Shown: positions 45,977 to 56,058 of the stretch, one piece after another
Position numbering within the stretch: position 1 is the stretch's first letter
Layout: the number at the start of each line of letters is the position of its first letter
Origin: Aquiflexum lacus
GTDB lineage: Bacteria > Bacteroidota > Bacteroidia > Cytophagales > Cyclobacteriaceae
NCBI RefSeq assembly: GCF_015476655.1
Contig: NZ_JABFHF010000026.1
Span: forward strand, 19,733 to 83,732
Length of the DNA: 64,000 bases
Direction of reading: 5' to 3'
Position numbers and translations under genes: made by a program
Notes under the pieces: generated by a model
What the model was told of the DNA's origin: nothing
The model's database searches: none
What the model saw: the letters and a program-made list of their open reading frames with translations, nothing else

Positions 45977-48763
45977 CTATTTCACTTCAAAGGCAAGTTC
46001 ATCAATAGCACTATTGCTTTTTACAATTATTTTGTACTTACCTCTTCCCATACTACCATATTCCCAATTGGTATTGTTGACACCTGCTGAGAAATTTTGA
46101 CTCCATGATTTCATAGATTCATCTTTATCATTCTTGATTTCGAAGTTAACTTCGCCTTGATTTTTTGTGTAGAAAAGAATACCCTGCGTAGGTTTGTTGA
46201 CCATCCCCTCCGACATTGCAGCTCTCCAAGGATTGTACCGTATCTCAGAAACACTCAAGACCATAACTTCTTTTGAGGTGTTCAGAACCTTGTAAAGCGG
46301 TTTTAGATCTACTACAAAAACACTCCGGCCATGTGTAGCAACCACCAATTCATTGGCCTTTTTTTGAATAGCCAGATCATAGATAGCCACATTAGGAATG
46401 CTTCCTTGCATCAGTTGATGACTTTTTCCAGCATCAGTTGAAATATACAACCCTTGGTCCGTTCCCATAAAAAGAATTGACGGATTGGTATGGTCTTCTT
46501 TAATTATATTTACAGCTTCTAAAGGAAGGTTGGATGCGATTGATGTCCAAGTTTTTCCATAGTCAGCACTTTTATAAACAAAGGGTGTGAATTCGTCAAA
46601 TCGATAGCCTGTTAGAGTAACATAAACCAATCCTTCCTGATGTTGGGAAGGGGTAATACTACTGATCCAACGATTTTGTGGAAGCCCTTTGCTGATGTCA
46701 ATCCAGTTGGTGCCATGGTCTCTTGTTACCCAAAAATTTCCATCATCCGAACCTGCATATAGGGTCCCGAATTCAAATGGGGATTCCTCAATCACAGATA
46801 GGGTTGCAAAAGGCACATTACCGCTTTTCTGGTTTTTGGTCAAGTCGGATGAAATAGTCTCCCAAGTATCCCCTCTGTCAAGACTTCTATAAACATACTG
46901 GGAACCCATATAGAAAACATCCTGGTTGTGTTTACTCAAAATAGCAGGTGTCCTCCAGTTCCACCTGTTCGGAGTTCTTCCTATGTCATGGGATGGTGTT
47001 ACGGATTTTCTTTCATTGGTTTTCGTGTTTACTCTAAAGTAATTTCCAAATTGAAAACCCGTATAGACTATATCATTGCTCCGTGTATCTACTGCTACAA
47101 CCATTCCGTCTCCTCCCATTAATGAAGACCATTGGTCTGAAGGTTTATTGGTAGAACTACCATACCAGACGCCATTGTCCTGCATGCCACCATAGATGTT
47201 ATAGGGAGTTTTCTCATCTACCATTACTGAATAAAACTGGCTGATAGTCAACTGGTCATTCAAATGGCTCCACCTTTCTCCGCTCCCATATGAACTGTAA
47301 AGTCCTCCGTCTGTTCCTAAAAGCAGGTGTTTTGAATCATTTGGATTTATCCATAACGACTGATGGTCAGAATGTACATTGCCAACTGTATCAGTCCTGG
47401 CAAAGGTTTTCCCACCATCTCTGGATACTAATAAGGGTACTCCTAAAATATACACTTCATCTTCACTTGATGTTCCTACCCTCACTTCACCAAAGTAGTA
47501 TCCATAAGTATTATATACCCTTTCAAGGTTTGTTTCATTTACTTTTTGCCACGATTTACCCGCATCTTCAGATCGGTAAACTTCTGCACCTCTAACAGCG
47601 CTATTGAAAAGAGAAGCATTGGCGTCTTGACCGTCGCCATTGTATTGTGCAATTTGAAGTGGAGTTATTCTCCCTAAACTTATTAATCGTTTAACATTTT
47701 TGGCATCATATTTTGTAGCGAATCGGTTACTTCTAAGAAATCTGTTCAATTTGTCATCTTCTAGATTTTGGATATCAGCAGAAGTTAAAGTTTTGAAACT
47801 TTCGAAAGTTAAATCACCTTCTGCAGGTCTTTGGGGTTGTCTGGTAGCTTCCCTGCTTTCTGACTTTTGGTTATCATGCAGCGCATAGACCACATTGGGG
47901 TTACTAAGGCTAAAATCAAATCCTATTCTGCCTACAAACTCATCTTGAGGAAACCCTTCTGCGACTTTCAACCAAGTATCACCACCATCTTCAGATCTCC
48001 AAATACCAGATCCTTTACCATTTCCGATAAAATCATGTGATTGTCTGAAACGCTCCCAAGATGCAGCCAACAATACATCCGGATTAGATGGATGTATTTT
48101 GATATCTATGATACCTGTATTGTCATTGATGTAAAGCGTTTTTTTCCATGTTTTGCCACCATCAATGGTTTTGTAAAGACCGCGCTCCTCATTTTTGGAA
48201 TAAAGGGCACCCATAGAACCTACCCAAACAATATTTGGATTGGTAGGATGGATCTGAATCTGTCCGATATGCTGAGAATGTGGCAATCCCATAAAATCCC
48301 AAGTCTCACCTCCATTTATTGACTTATAAATGCCTGAACCGGCATAGGTCGATCTGCTTGAATTATTTTCTCCTGTTCCCACCCAAATGACATTATTGTC
48401 TGAAGGGGCAATGGCCATATCTCCAATCCCAAGGGAACCTTGATGGTCAAATATCGGGGTAAATGACTGACCATTGTCCTGAGTCTTCCAAACTCCACCT
48501 GATGCGGCTGCAATATAGTAGGTTTTGAAGTCATTGGTTACCTCTATATCCACCACCCTGCCGCTCATATTGGTAGGGCCAACTAATCTTGCTGGGTAGT
48601 TTTTGTATGGGGAGTTAGCTAGCATTTCTTGATGCTTTTTGACAGCCTCCTGCATATCTTTGGAAGAACTTGCCTTAATCTGTTGGGCATCCGCTTGTGA
48701 GATTTGAAGGCCAAAAGTCAATGCGAATAGCCAGGAACTTATAAAATGTAGTTTTTTATGCAT
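45977..48763 (-). CDS. Exported sortilin-like BNR-repeat beta-propeller protein
   Basis: 928 residues with a signal peptide (about 1-26, ending ADAQ). About ten Asp-box motifs of the SxDxGxTW type are spread through the protein (such as SINGGETW, TIDGGKTW, SEDGGDTW, SADYGKTW), forming one or two large propellers. A C-terminal beta domain (about 830-928) follows. Such proteins are often annotated as glycosyl hydrolases, but no catalytic pair is evident. It is monocistronic. Confidence 0.85.
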   Translation of the reverse strand: MHKKLHFISSWLFALTFGLQISQADAQQIKASSSKDMQEAVKKHQEMLANSPYKNYPARLVGPTNMSGRVVDIEVTNDFKTYYIAAASGGVWKTQDNGQSFTPIFDHQGSLGIGDMAIAPSDNNVIWVGTGENNSSRSTYAGSGIYKSINGGETWDFMGLPHSQHIGQIQIHPTNPNIVWVGSMGALYSKNEERGLYKTIDGGKTWKKTLYINDNTGIIDIKIHPSNPDVLLAASWERFRQSHDFIGNGKGSGIWRSEDGGDTWLKVAEGFPQDEFVGRIGFDFSLSNPNVVYALHDNQKSESREATRQPQRPAEGDLTFESFKTLTSADIQNLEDDKLNRFLRSNRFATKYDAKNVKRLISLGRITPLQIAQYNGDGQDANASLFNSAVRGAEVYRSEDAGKSWQKVNETNLERVYNTYGYYFGEVRVGTSSEDEVYILGVPLLVSRDGGKTFARTDTVGNVHSDHQSLWINPNDSKHLLLGTDGGLYSSYGSGERWSHLNDQLTISQFYSVMVDEKTPYNIYGGMQDNGVWYGSSTNKPSDQWSSLMGGDGMVVAVDTRSNDIVYTGFQFGNYFRVNTKTNERKSVTPSHDIGRTPNRWNWRTPAILSKHNQDVFYMGSQYVYRSLDRGDTWETISSDLTKNQKSGNVPFATLSVIEESPFEFGTLYAGSDDGNFWVTRDHGTNWIDISKGLPQNRWISSITPSQHQEGLVYVTLTGYRFDEFTPFVYKSADYGKTWTSIASNLPLEAVNIIKEDHTNPSILFMGTDQGLYISTDAGKSHQLMQGSIPNVAIYDLAIQKKANELVVATHGRSVFVVDLKPLYKVLNTSKEVMVLSVSEIRYNPWRAAMSEGMVNKPTQGILFYTKNQGEVNFEIKNDKDESMKSWSQNFSAGVNNTNWEYGSMGRGKYKIIVKSNSAIDELAFEVK

Positions 48764-48971
48764 GTGTTTAATTGATTAGTCCAACAATATAAAAAAAGCT
48801 ATGTTTATTTTATTAGAATTAAGGACAAAGAGAAATCTGAATGGATGATTGGATTTTACTTAACTTTAAAGTGTGGGTGATTTTAAGCGAGAATTTGATA
48901 TGAATTATACCATATCCCATTTTCAAAAGTTATATAATTCACATTAAATGGAATATTTTATTACCATTTTC

Positions 48972-48979
48972 TATCTTTG
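48972..48979 (+). promoter_or_regulatory. -7 promoter box of the divIC/ftsB gene
   Basis: TATCTTTG, a perfect -7 match, 21 bases before the start codon at 49001. No clear TTTG is present upstream at the usual spacing. Confidence 0.45.
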
Positions 48980-49000
48980 TTTATATCAATCTTTATTGAA

Positions 49001-49288
49001 ATGGGAAAATACCTGAAATACACTAAGAATTTCTATTTCGTTTTCACCCTCTTTTTTGTTGTTTGGATGGTGTTCATAGATTCCAATGACATATTAACGC
49101 AATACAAACTCAATTCAAAATTGAAAGAATTGGAAAGACAGAAGGAGTTTTACTTGGAAAGGAAGGACAAAATACAAGCAGATAGAGAGGAATTGATGAG
49201 TAATAATGAACTCTTGGAAAAGTTTGCTCGTGAAAGGTATTTGATGAAGCGGAAAACTGAAGATTTGTATGTTGTCATTGAAGACTAG
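49001..49288 (+). CDS. FtsB/DivIC-family septum-formation protein
   Basis: 95 residues from the ATG at 49001, where the soluble start MGKYLKYTKNFY is followed by one membrane segment (about 12-28) and a coiled coil (about 35-75). The C-terminus FARERYLMKRKTEDLYVV is the family's conserved end. It links early and late cell-division proteins. The next gene overlaps by 20 bases. Confidence 0.88.
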   Translation: MGKYLKYTKNFYFVFTLFFVVWMVFIDSNDILTQYKLNSKLKELERQKEFYLERKDKIQADREELMSNNELLEKFARERYLMKRKTEDLYVVIED

Positions 49289-49823
49289 AATATTATTACC
49301 GTTATTGATTTTGATTCTTTTTTTTGTTGCTGTTTCCGCAAAAGCCCAAAGGTACATCGACGAGGAAATGCGGCCGCCCTTAAAAGACAGGATGTATTTT
49401 GGTGGAAATTTTGCCATGTCATTTGGAACCATCACTTTCATTGATGTTTCACCTTTAGCAGGTGTTATGGTTACCAATCGATTTTCTACGGGAGTCGGAG
49501 CTACCTATCAATATTTTAATGATAGAAGATTTATTGGTGGAAATAACAGTGTATACGGCGGAAGAATTTTCTCCCGTTACAATATTTTCCCAAATGTTTT
49601 TGCCCATGCAGAATATGAAAGATTAAATCTGGATCTGTACAATCGGATAACAGATAGATTTGAACGAGGCTGGGTTCCGGGTTTATTGGTAGGAGGTGGT
49701 TATTTTACGCCATTTGGTGAGAGAGGAGGGGCTAATTTTACAATTCTCTATAATCTGATGCATGACAACATTCGTTCTCCTTATAATTCGCCATTGATTA
49801 TCCGTTTTGGCTTTATGCTTTAA
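49269..49823 (+). CDS. Small outer-membrane protein
   Basis: 184 residues with a signal peptide (about 1-27, ending AKAQ) and a barrel-like pattern of alternating Gly and aromatic residues ending in FGFML. The start overlaps the divIC gene by 20 bases, which suggests translational coupling. No family was recognised. Confidence 0.7.
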   Translation: MLSLKTRILLPLLILILFFVAVSAKAQRYIDEEMRPPLKDRMYFGGNFAMSFGTITFIDVSPLAGVMVTNRFSTGVGATYQYFNDRRFIGGNNSVYGGRIFSRYNIFPNVFAHAEYERLNLDLYNRITDRFERGWVPGLLVGGGYFTPFGERGGANFTILYNLMHDNIRSPYNSPLIIRFGFML

Positions 49824-49840
49824 TAACTACTTCAAAAAAT

Positions 49841-50674
49841 ATGTCCACTTTCGCCAAGAAACTCAATAAATCCCACAAGGCATGTCCGGAATGTCCGTCG
49901 CCCAAAATGGTGCATACATTTTTTGAAAACATTCTAGGATTGCTCTTTCCTGATTTTGCACTGGAGTTACTGAAGGAGGAAGATCAGATAGTAGAAAAAA
50001 TTGAAGAACTCAAGCATAAACTTTCCAGAATCCTTATCCGAAATAAACATCTTTATTCGGGTGATGGGGTTGAGATTGCCAATACTTTTTTTGATGGCCT
50101 TGAAAGAGTATATGATTTATTGCATCAGGATGTTCAGGCTATTTTTGATGGTGATCCAGCTGCTAAGTCAAAAACAGAAATCATCAGATGCTATCCCGGT
50201 TTTTATGCAGTAGCTGCTTATAGGATTGCCCATGCCCTTCATGCCCTTGGTGTAACCCTAATACCACGAATGATCACTGAATATTCCCATAGCAGAACCG
50301 GAGTGGATATTCATCCCGGAGCAATTATTGGAGAGAGATTTTGTATTGACCATGCTACAGGAATTGTCATCGGAGAAACTACAGTAATAGGCGATTGTGT
50401 AAAAATCTATCAAGGTGTCACTTTAGGTGCTTTGAGTGTAGATAAGGAAGATGCTGATAAAAAACGTCATCCAACGATTGAAGATTATGTAGTCATTTAT
50501 GCTGGAGCCACTATTTTAGGAGGAGATACAGTGATCGGGCACCATTCTATCATTGGTGGAAATGTTTGGATTACCAAAAGTGTTCCTCCAAATAGCAAGA
50601 TTTATTATCAGGCCAAGATGTACAATCCAAGTTCCGATGAAACGGATACTTATATTATAAAAAGTGAAGGATGA
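49841..50674 (+). CDS. cysE: Serine O-acetyltransferase (EpsC/CysE type)
   Basis: 277 residues. A helical N-terminal half is followed by a hexapeptide beta-helix (about 145-260) with DIHPGAIIGERFCIDHATGIVIGE, in which the catalytic histidine and the short-loop DHATG are present. It acetylates serine for cysteine synthesis. The overlap of four bases with cysM shows a two-gene operon. Confidence 0.92.
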   Translation: MSTFAKKLNKSHKACPECPSPKMVHTFFENILGLLFPDFALELLKEEDQIVEKIEELKHKLSRILIRNKHLYSGDGVEIANTFFDGLERVYDLLHQDVQAIFDGDPAAKSKTEIIRCYPGFYAVAAYRIAHALHALGVTLIPRMITEYSHSRTGVDIHPGAIIGERFCIDHATGIVIGETTVIGDCVKIYQGVTLGALSVDKEDADKKRHPTIEDYVVIYAGATILGGDTVIGHHSIIGGNVWITKSVPPNSKIYYQAKMYNPSSDETDTYIIKSEG

Positions 50675-51549
50675 AACTTGTTGATTTGATAGGAAATACA
50701 CCTTTAGTGGAACTCAAGCATATCCCGATCAATCCACAGGTCAAGATTTTTTGTAAACTGGAAGGACAAAATCCCGGGGGTTCGGTAAAAGACAGGGCAG
50801 CCTACAATATGATCAAAAGTGCCTTGAATAGAGGAGATATTAAACCTGGAGATAAATTGGTAGAAGCGACCAGTGGTAATACAGGAATTGCATTGGCTAT
50901 GGTTGCCAATGTCCTTGGTCTAAACATGACTTTGATAATGCCGGACAATTCCACCAAAGAAAGGGTATTGTCAATGGAAGCTTATGGGGCAAAGGTAATA
51001 TTGACTCCTGCGGAAAAAACCATTGAATATTCAAGGACACTTGCACAAGAAATGAAGGAAAATAAAGGATATTTCATGTTGGATCAGTTTGCCAATGTAG
51101 ATAACTATATGGCCCATTATTACAGCACTGGTCCTGAAATTTGGCGTGATACGAGTGGGGAAGTTACACATTTTGTGTCTGCTATGGGCACTACAGGTAC
51201 TATCATGGGAGTCTCGAAATATTTGAAAGAAAGAAATGAATCAGTTCAGATTGTTGGAACTCAACCTACTGACGGATCAAGCATTCCTGGTATCAGAAGG
51301 TGGTCCCCTGAATTTTTACCTAAAATTTTTGACCCCTCAAGGGTTGACCAAGTGATAGATGTCAGTCAGGATGATGCTACCAAAATGACCCGTAGAATGG
51401 CTAAAGAAGAAGGTATTCTTGCTGGAATGAGTAGTGGAGGGGCATTGTATGCTGCCCTAAAGCTATCTGAAAAGCTTGAATCTGGTCTGATTGTATGTAT
51501 TACTTGCGATAGGGGAGATAGGTATCTGAGTTCAGACCTTTTTGGATAA
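50671..51549 (+). CDS. cysM: Cysteine synthase (O-acetylserine sulfhydrylase)
   Basis: 292 residues. The PLP lysine is K40 (NPGGSVKDRAA), and the substrate loop TSGNTG lies at 67-72. GTTGTIMGVSKYL binds the PLP phosphate. Its small size fits the CysM (B) type. It forms cysteine from O-acetylserine and sulfide. It is coupled to cysE. Confidence 0.93.
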   Translation: MKLVDLIGNTPLVELKHIPINPQVKIFCKLEGQNPGGSVKDRAAYNMIKSALNRGDIKPGDKLVEATSGNTGIALAMVANVLGLNMTLIMPDNSTKERVLSMEAYGAKVILTPAEKTIEYSRTLAQEMKENKGYFMLDQFANVDNYMAHYYSTGPEIWRDTSGEVTHFVSAMGTTGTIMGVSKYLKERNESVQIVGTQPTDGSSIPGIRRWSPEFLPKIFDPSRVDQVIDVSQDDATKMTRRMAKEEGILAGMSSGGALYAALKLSEKLESGLIVCITCDRGDRYLSSDLFG

Positions 51550-51605
51550 AAAAAATCCCAGAGGATCACTCCCCCGGGGAAACCACAAAAAACGAGATGA
51601 TATTT

Positions 51606-52376
51606 TTATTGTCTGATGTAGTTGGTCAGCAGTTGAAGGCTAAGGTTATTGGTTCCATTGGCTGGATTTGAAAAACCTCTCACCACCAAGGTATATACCC
51701 GATTGCCCCTGATTTCAATTTCACTGACTGTCAATAGTGTTTCTCCTGATGCTTTTGATTTCAAAGTAACTTTTATTGTACCTTTTTCCATGCTCTCAAA
51801 ATCAGTGATCTCTAAATACTCATTTTTTTCACCGAACGGCAATAATTCTTCATTGATCTGGACTATAATGTCTTCGGTATCTGGGGATAGATGTGCCAAC
51901 CTTATCTGAGCATTCTCACTGTCAGGCTCTTCCCAAATATCCTCAACTTTTATAGCATCAATCTCTGCCACTTTATTCACCAAAAACATAGAATAGACCT
52001 TGTCTTGTGCCAAAGTGAATTCAGTTTCCAAAATACTATTGACCGCATTGTGAGGGTTGAATTTTAGTTTTCTGTCACCTATATAGAAAGGGCTATATGG
52101 GAAAGAAGTACTGTATTCCAGTGGATTGCTGTTGATTCTGGCTGCTTCGGTGTAAATGTCCAAGCTAGGTGCATCCGGTGAAGCGTGATAAATGGAAAGA
52201 AACGCTGATGGCGGAATAGGCTGACCTTCATCATCGTCAAAGCAAGCCGTTATTAGTAATAATGAAGAAATGGAAAGGATTATACCTAATGCCTTTACCC
52301 AATTCAATTTAATTTTTCTGATATTCATAAATAGTTGGTTTAGTTTATTCAATTGTCTAGACGCAACTATTTTCAA
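51606..52376 (-). CDS. DUF4397 lipoprotein
   Basis: 256 residues. The N-terminal signal has a lipobox LLITAC (Cys near residue 45); an ATG at residue 17 (52328) may be the true start. The rest has beta-rich DUF4397 features (SIYHASPDAPSLDIY, RLAHLSPDTEDI). The role is unknown. It is convergent with cysM. Confidence 0.8.
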   Translation of the reverse strand: MKIVASRQLNKLNQLFMNIRKIKLNWVKALGIILSISSLLLITACFDDDEGQPIPPSAFLSIYHASPDAPSLDIYTEAARINSNPLEYSTSFPYSPFYIGDRKLKFNPHNAVNSILETEFTLAQDKVYSMFLVNKVAEIDAIKVEDIWEEPDSENAQIRLAHLSPDTEDIIVQINEELLPFGEKNEYLEITDFESMEKGTIKVTLKSKASGETLLTVSEIEIRGNRVYTLVVRGFSNPANGTNNLSLQLLTNYIRQ

Positions 52377-52393
52377 AAACGCTACAAGAAATC

Positions 52394-52419
52394 AAAAAAA
52401 TCCCCGAAAATTTTCCGGG
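52394..52419 (-). terminator. Terminator of the Gfo/Idh/MocA gene
   Basis: Read on the minus strand: CCCGGAA, a short loop and TTTTCGGG, followed by a T-run (52394-52400). It is nine bases beyond the gene stop. Confidence 0.65.
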
Positions 52420-52427
52420 TTATAAAT

Positions 52428-53792
52428 TCAGACATTGTCAGGTTCAGGATGCTGGTACGGCGTTCGATATGGTCTTCGTAGCTTTTGGGTAGCTTCCGGG
52501 TCATCGACTACAATCATTTTCTCAGGATCATAGACCAAAGGTCTCCCCAATTCCATAGACATGTTTGCCAAAATGCAAGATGCTGAAGAAATATGTCCTT
52601 CAAGTACATCAGCAACTGGAAGCTCACCGGATTCCATAGAATCGAGGAGATTTTGGAATTGTCCTCTTGTGGCTGAAGCTGCATGAAGTTCAATTCGTGA
52701 TTCAGTCAGATCTTCCGGATATTTTTCTCTTTCATACAAAACATCAAATTCAATCTTTTCCCCTTTTGGATATGGGAAATATTCAGCTTTCATCGTACTG
52801 CCTGCCAATACACCATTCTCCCCATAAATTTTGAAAGCCCAGGGATATTCTGGATCAACCGGGTTTCCCCATGTCCGATGTTGCCAGACTACGTTCAATT
52901 CATCAAACTCATAAATGGCGGTTTGCGTGTCAGCAATATTAGCTTTACTTTCTTTTTGAACATAAATCCCGCCTGTTGCCGTTATTTTTTTTGGCCAGCC
53001 CAAGCCTAAAATCCATCTTACTGTATCTAACATATGGACGCACATGTCACCGGGGATTCCGTTTCCATATTGCATAAAGGACCTCCATCGGCCATGAAGT
53101 ATGCCATCGTATTCACGGTAAGGTGCAGGGCCTGTCCACATGTCATAATCTATATGTGATGGTACAGGTTCGGTTGGAGGATTGGCATTCAAACGCATGT
53201 GGTAATAACAGCAAACTTCCGCATGTGAAACCTTACCAATTTTACCACTGTCAATTATTTCATTTTTTGCTTTTATAATGTGCGGCGTACTCCTTCGCTG
53301 TACCCCAACTTGGACCATTTTATTGTACTTTCTGGCTGCGGCAACTATCGCTTCCCCTTCAATCACATCTACAGAAATAGGTTTTTGCAAGTACAAATGT
53401 GAACCAGCTTTTAGCGCAGCTATTGCCTGCAAGGCATGCCAATGATCAGGAGTGCCGATAACAGTAATATCCAGTTTATGATTTTTAAGTAGTTCCCGGT
53501 AATCTTTATAGAGCTTTGGTACTTTCCCGGATTTTTGCCTCTTGGCTACGAGGTCTCCTGCTTCTTTGAGCATGTTGCTGTCAACATCGCACAAAGCGAC
53601 AACATCAACATTTGCAATCTGAATCAACCTGAAAAGGTCACTTTTTCCATACCACCCAGATCCTATGAGTGCAACTTTTAATGGCTCTTCATTGTCAATA
53701 AAATCCATACTCATCATGCCCATACTGGCCAAAGCCAATGCGGCACTGCTGCCTTTTAAAAACTGACGGCGGTTGAAATTTTGGGTCTTCAT
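52428..53792 (-). CDS. Tat-exported Gfo/Idh/MocA-family oxidoreductase
   Basis: 454 residues. The N-terminus holds a twin-arginine signal (NRRQFLKGSSAALALA) so the protein is exported folded with its cofactor. The Rossmann start is VALIGSGWYGKSDL (about 40-53). The usual EKP is QKP here (LQKPISVDV, about 133-141). Exported members of this family oxidise or reduce sugars, in some cases at C3. It stands alone and is divergent from a kelch-protein gene. Confidence 0.88.
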   Translation of the reverse strand: MKTQNFNRRQFLKGSSAALALASMGMMSMDFIDNEEPLKVALIGSGWYGKSDLFRLIQIANVDVVALCDVDSNMLKEAGDLVAKRQKSGKVPKLYKDYRELLKNHKLDITVIGTPDHWHALQAIAALKAGSHLYLQKPISVDVIEGEAIVAAARKYNKMVQVGVQRRSTPHIIKAKNEIIDSGKIGKVSHAEVCCYYHMRLNANPPTEPVPSHIDYDMWTGPAPYREYDGILHGRWRSFMQYGNGIPGDMCVHMLDTVRWILGLGWPKKITATGGIYVQKESKANIADTQTAIYEFDELNVVWQHRTWGNPVDPEYPWAFKIYGENGVLAGSTMKAEYFPYPKGEKIEFDVLYEREKYPEDLTESRIELHAASATRGQFQNLLDSMESGELPVADVLEGHISSASCILANMSMELGRPLVYDPEKMIVVDDPEATQKLRRPYRTPYQHPEPDNV

Positions 53793-53985
53793 AGAAAGGG
53801 AAAGATTAGGTTTGCTTTAATTAATCCCTCAATTTACAAAAAGGTCAAACCTGAACAAATTTCATTTGACCAATGGTAGGTTATATTTCGGGGCTGATTT
53901 TTAAAACAATCATTCGGCTGATATTACTGCTTTGCAGCCAAAAATGAATAAATTGATAATTGTTTCCACCTTACACCTCAACCTT

Positions 53986-54948
53986 ATGAAAAAGTTACTC
54001 ACTATTATACCTGCACTTTTGGTAAGCTTTAGCATGCTCGGTCAGGCATGGTCTACCTTAAACCCTAAGAATTCCTGTACAGAAAGACATGAATGTGCCA
54101 CTGCGGCATTTGGTGATAGATTGTATCTTTTGGGTGGCAGGGGTATGAAACCTGTGGAGGTGTATGACCCGAATTCCAATACATGGGAGAAAAAATCAAT
54201 GGCGCCGTTGGAAATGCACCATTTTCAAGCAGTTCCCTATGGGGATAAAATTTATGTAATCGGTGCATTTACAGGGGGGTATCCTCACGAAACCCCGGTT
54301 TCGCATGTTTATATATATGAACCATCTTCCGACAAATGGACCAAAGGGCATGAAATCCCGGAGAATAGAAGAAGAGGCTCAGCAGGTGTAGTTGTCCATC
54401 AAGACAAGTTTTACATTGTTGGTGGAATTGAGGATGGCCATTGGGCGGATAACAGGGATTATCTGGATGAATATGATCCCAAAACTGGAAAATGGACAAC
54501 TCTACCGGATATGCCAAGGGTCAGGGATCATTTTCAGGCTGTGGTTGTTGATGGCAAATTATATGCTGTCGGGGGCAGAAAGTCGTTTGCTAAAGAAGGA
54601 TATGGGTTTGAGTTGACTTATGGAGAAGTAGATGTGTATGATTTTAAAGATAATAAGTGGGAGACACTATCAGAGGATCAAAACCTTCCTACCCAAAGGG
54701 CCGGTAATTCCACTGTAAATTATAAAAAAGGTTTTATTGTAGTGGGAGGGGAAAGTTCCAATCAGGTGCCTGCACACAATGAAGTTGAGTATTTTGAGCA
54801 TGGTAAAGGTTGGTCAATGCTCAACAGACTGGAAAGGGGAAGGCATGGTATGCAGGTGGTTCCCATTGCTGGGAAATATTATGTTGCCGCAGGATGTGGT
54901 GACCGGGGAGGTAGTCCCGAACTTACCAGTATTGAGGTTATGAAATGA
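53986..54948 (+). CDS. Exported kelch-repeat protein
   Basis: 320 residues from the ATG at 53986, chosen because a signal peptide follows at once (MKKLLTIIPALLVSFSMLGQ); a TTG 54 bases upstream adds 18 residues that do not fit a signal. Six or so kelch repeats with GG and W pairs (such as LYLLGGRGMKPVEVYD, FYIVGGIEDG, LYAVGGRKSF) make a propeller. No active-site residues of galactose oxidase were recognised. The 3' end overlaps the convergent ldh-type gene by 11 bases. Confidence 0.8.
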   Translation: MKKLLTIIPALLVSFSMLGQAWSTLNPKNSCTERHECATAAFGDRLYLLGGRGMKPVEVYDPNSNTWEKKSMAPLEMHHFQAVPYGDKIYVIGAFTGGYPHETPVSHVYIYEPSSDKWTKGHEIPENRRRGSAGVVVHQDKFYIVGGIEDGHWADNRDYLDEYDPKTGKWTTLPDMPRVRDHFQAVVVDGKLYAVGGRKSFAKEGYGFELTYGEVDVYDFKDNKWETLSEDQNLPTQRAGNSTVNYKKGFIVVGGESSNQVPAHNEVEYFEHGKGWSMLNRLERGRHGMQVVPIAGKYYVAAGCGDRGGSPELTSIEVMK

Positions 54949-56014
54949 ATTTCACACCTAATTTTTCTCCCAAGGACTTCAAATCATCAACAACAGGCTT
55001 GATAATAGGGATGCCGTCTTTTTTTCGAGCAGTTTCTAATTCTCTTTCCGGATCTCCTGGAATCAAAACTTTCTCCTGACCTTCTACGGGCTTCGCATTT
55101 CTGAACCTTCCGATCCAATTATCCATATTAGATTTGAACTCATCTGCCGGTCTAAAGGCATCAACCCGCATGGCACCTAAAAAATGGCCGATCCCTTCCC
55201 CAACAGGATTGGGGTCTGGTTCCAAAAATGCCACAAAAGGTGGGACCCAAGGCCCATAATTCGCCCCGGATAATACAGCAGAAAAAATATCTACAATGGC
55301 ACCCAAAGCATAACCTTTATGAGAACCATGCTCTCTGTCCCCTCCAAGCGGTAATAATGCGCCTCCTTTTTTGACTCCGTTGGCATCGGTGGTCTGATTG
55401 CCGTCTTTGTCCTGTACCCAGCCCAGAGGGGCATCCAGTTCTTTTCTTTGTAAGATTTCTAATTTACCATTGGCGGCCGTGGTAGTGGCCATATCAGCTA
55501 TAAAAGGAGGTTGTTTATTCGCCGGGATCGCCACTGAAATTGGATTTGTTCCCAACATTCTTTCTTTCGAAAAAGTCGGACTTACCAGTGGGCTGGCGTT
55601 GGTCAGGGAAATTCCGATCATGTCATGTTCCAATGCCATCATCGCATGATAGCCTGCAATACCATAATGATTGGAGTTTTTTACCGAAACCCATCCGGTA
55701 CCTGCGATTTTTGCTTTATTGATGGCTACTTGCATGGCAAACGGAGCAACTACGAGACCTAATCCACCATCACCATCAACTACAGCTGTGCTTGGGGTTT
55801 CATAGACAACTTTGATGTTGGGCTTTGCATTGATCCTTCCCTTTTCCCAAAGTCTGACATAGCCCGAAAGCCTTGCGACTCCGTGAGAATCTACACCCCT
55901 GAGGTCAGCAGAAAGTAAAACATCTGTGGCTAAAGAAGCATCTTTTTCAGGACAACCCATCTTGAGAAATATGCTTTTGGTGAAATTAAACAGATCGGAA
56001 TATTGGAATACCAT
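54938..56014 (-). CDS. Malate/L-lactate dehydrogenase-family (Ldh) oxidoreductase
   Basis: 358 residues of the Ldh_2 (MDH2/YlbC) type. It has RGVDSHGVARLSGY (about 34-47) and NSNHYGIAGYHAM with the catalytic histidine (about 114-126), and FIADMATTTAANGK. It uses NAD(P)H on malate, lactate, ureidoglycolate or related 2-hydroxy acids; which one is open. It is convergent with the kelch gene and follows ppx on the same strand. Confidence 0.87.
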   Translation of the reverse strand: MVFQYSDLFNFTKSIFLKMGCPEKDASLATDVLLSADLRGVDSHGVARLSGYVRLWEKGRINAKPNIKVVYETPSTAVVDGDGGLGLVVAPFAMQVAINKAKIAGTGWVSVKNSNHYGIAGYHAMMALEHDMIGISLTNASPLVSPTFSKERMLGTNPISVAIPANKQPPFIADMATTTAANGKLEILQRKELDAPLGWVQDKDGNQTTDANGVKKGGALLPLGGDREHGSHKGYALGAIVDIFSAVLSGANYGPWVPPFVAFLEPDPNPVGEGIGHFLGAMRVDAFRPADEFKSNMDNWIGRFRNAKPVEGQEKVLIPGDPERELETARKKDGIPIIKPVVDDLKSLGEKLGVKFIS

Positions 56015-56058
56015 ACATCAATAATTCATGTAATGATTTCATTAAAATGGAGAATCCA

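Noticed and set aside
45977..48763. Calling the large BNR protein a glycosyl hydrolase
   Set aside because: The Asp-box propeller motifs are clear, but no catalytic acid/base pair was found, so only the structural call is kept.
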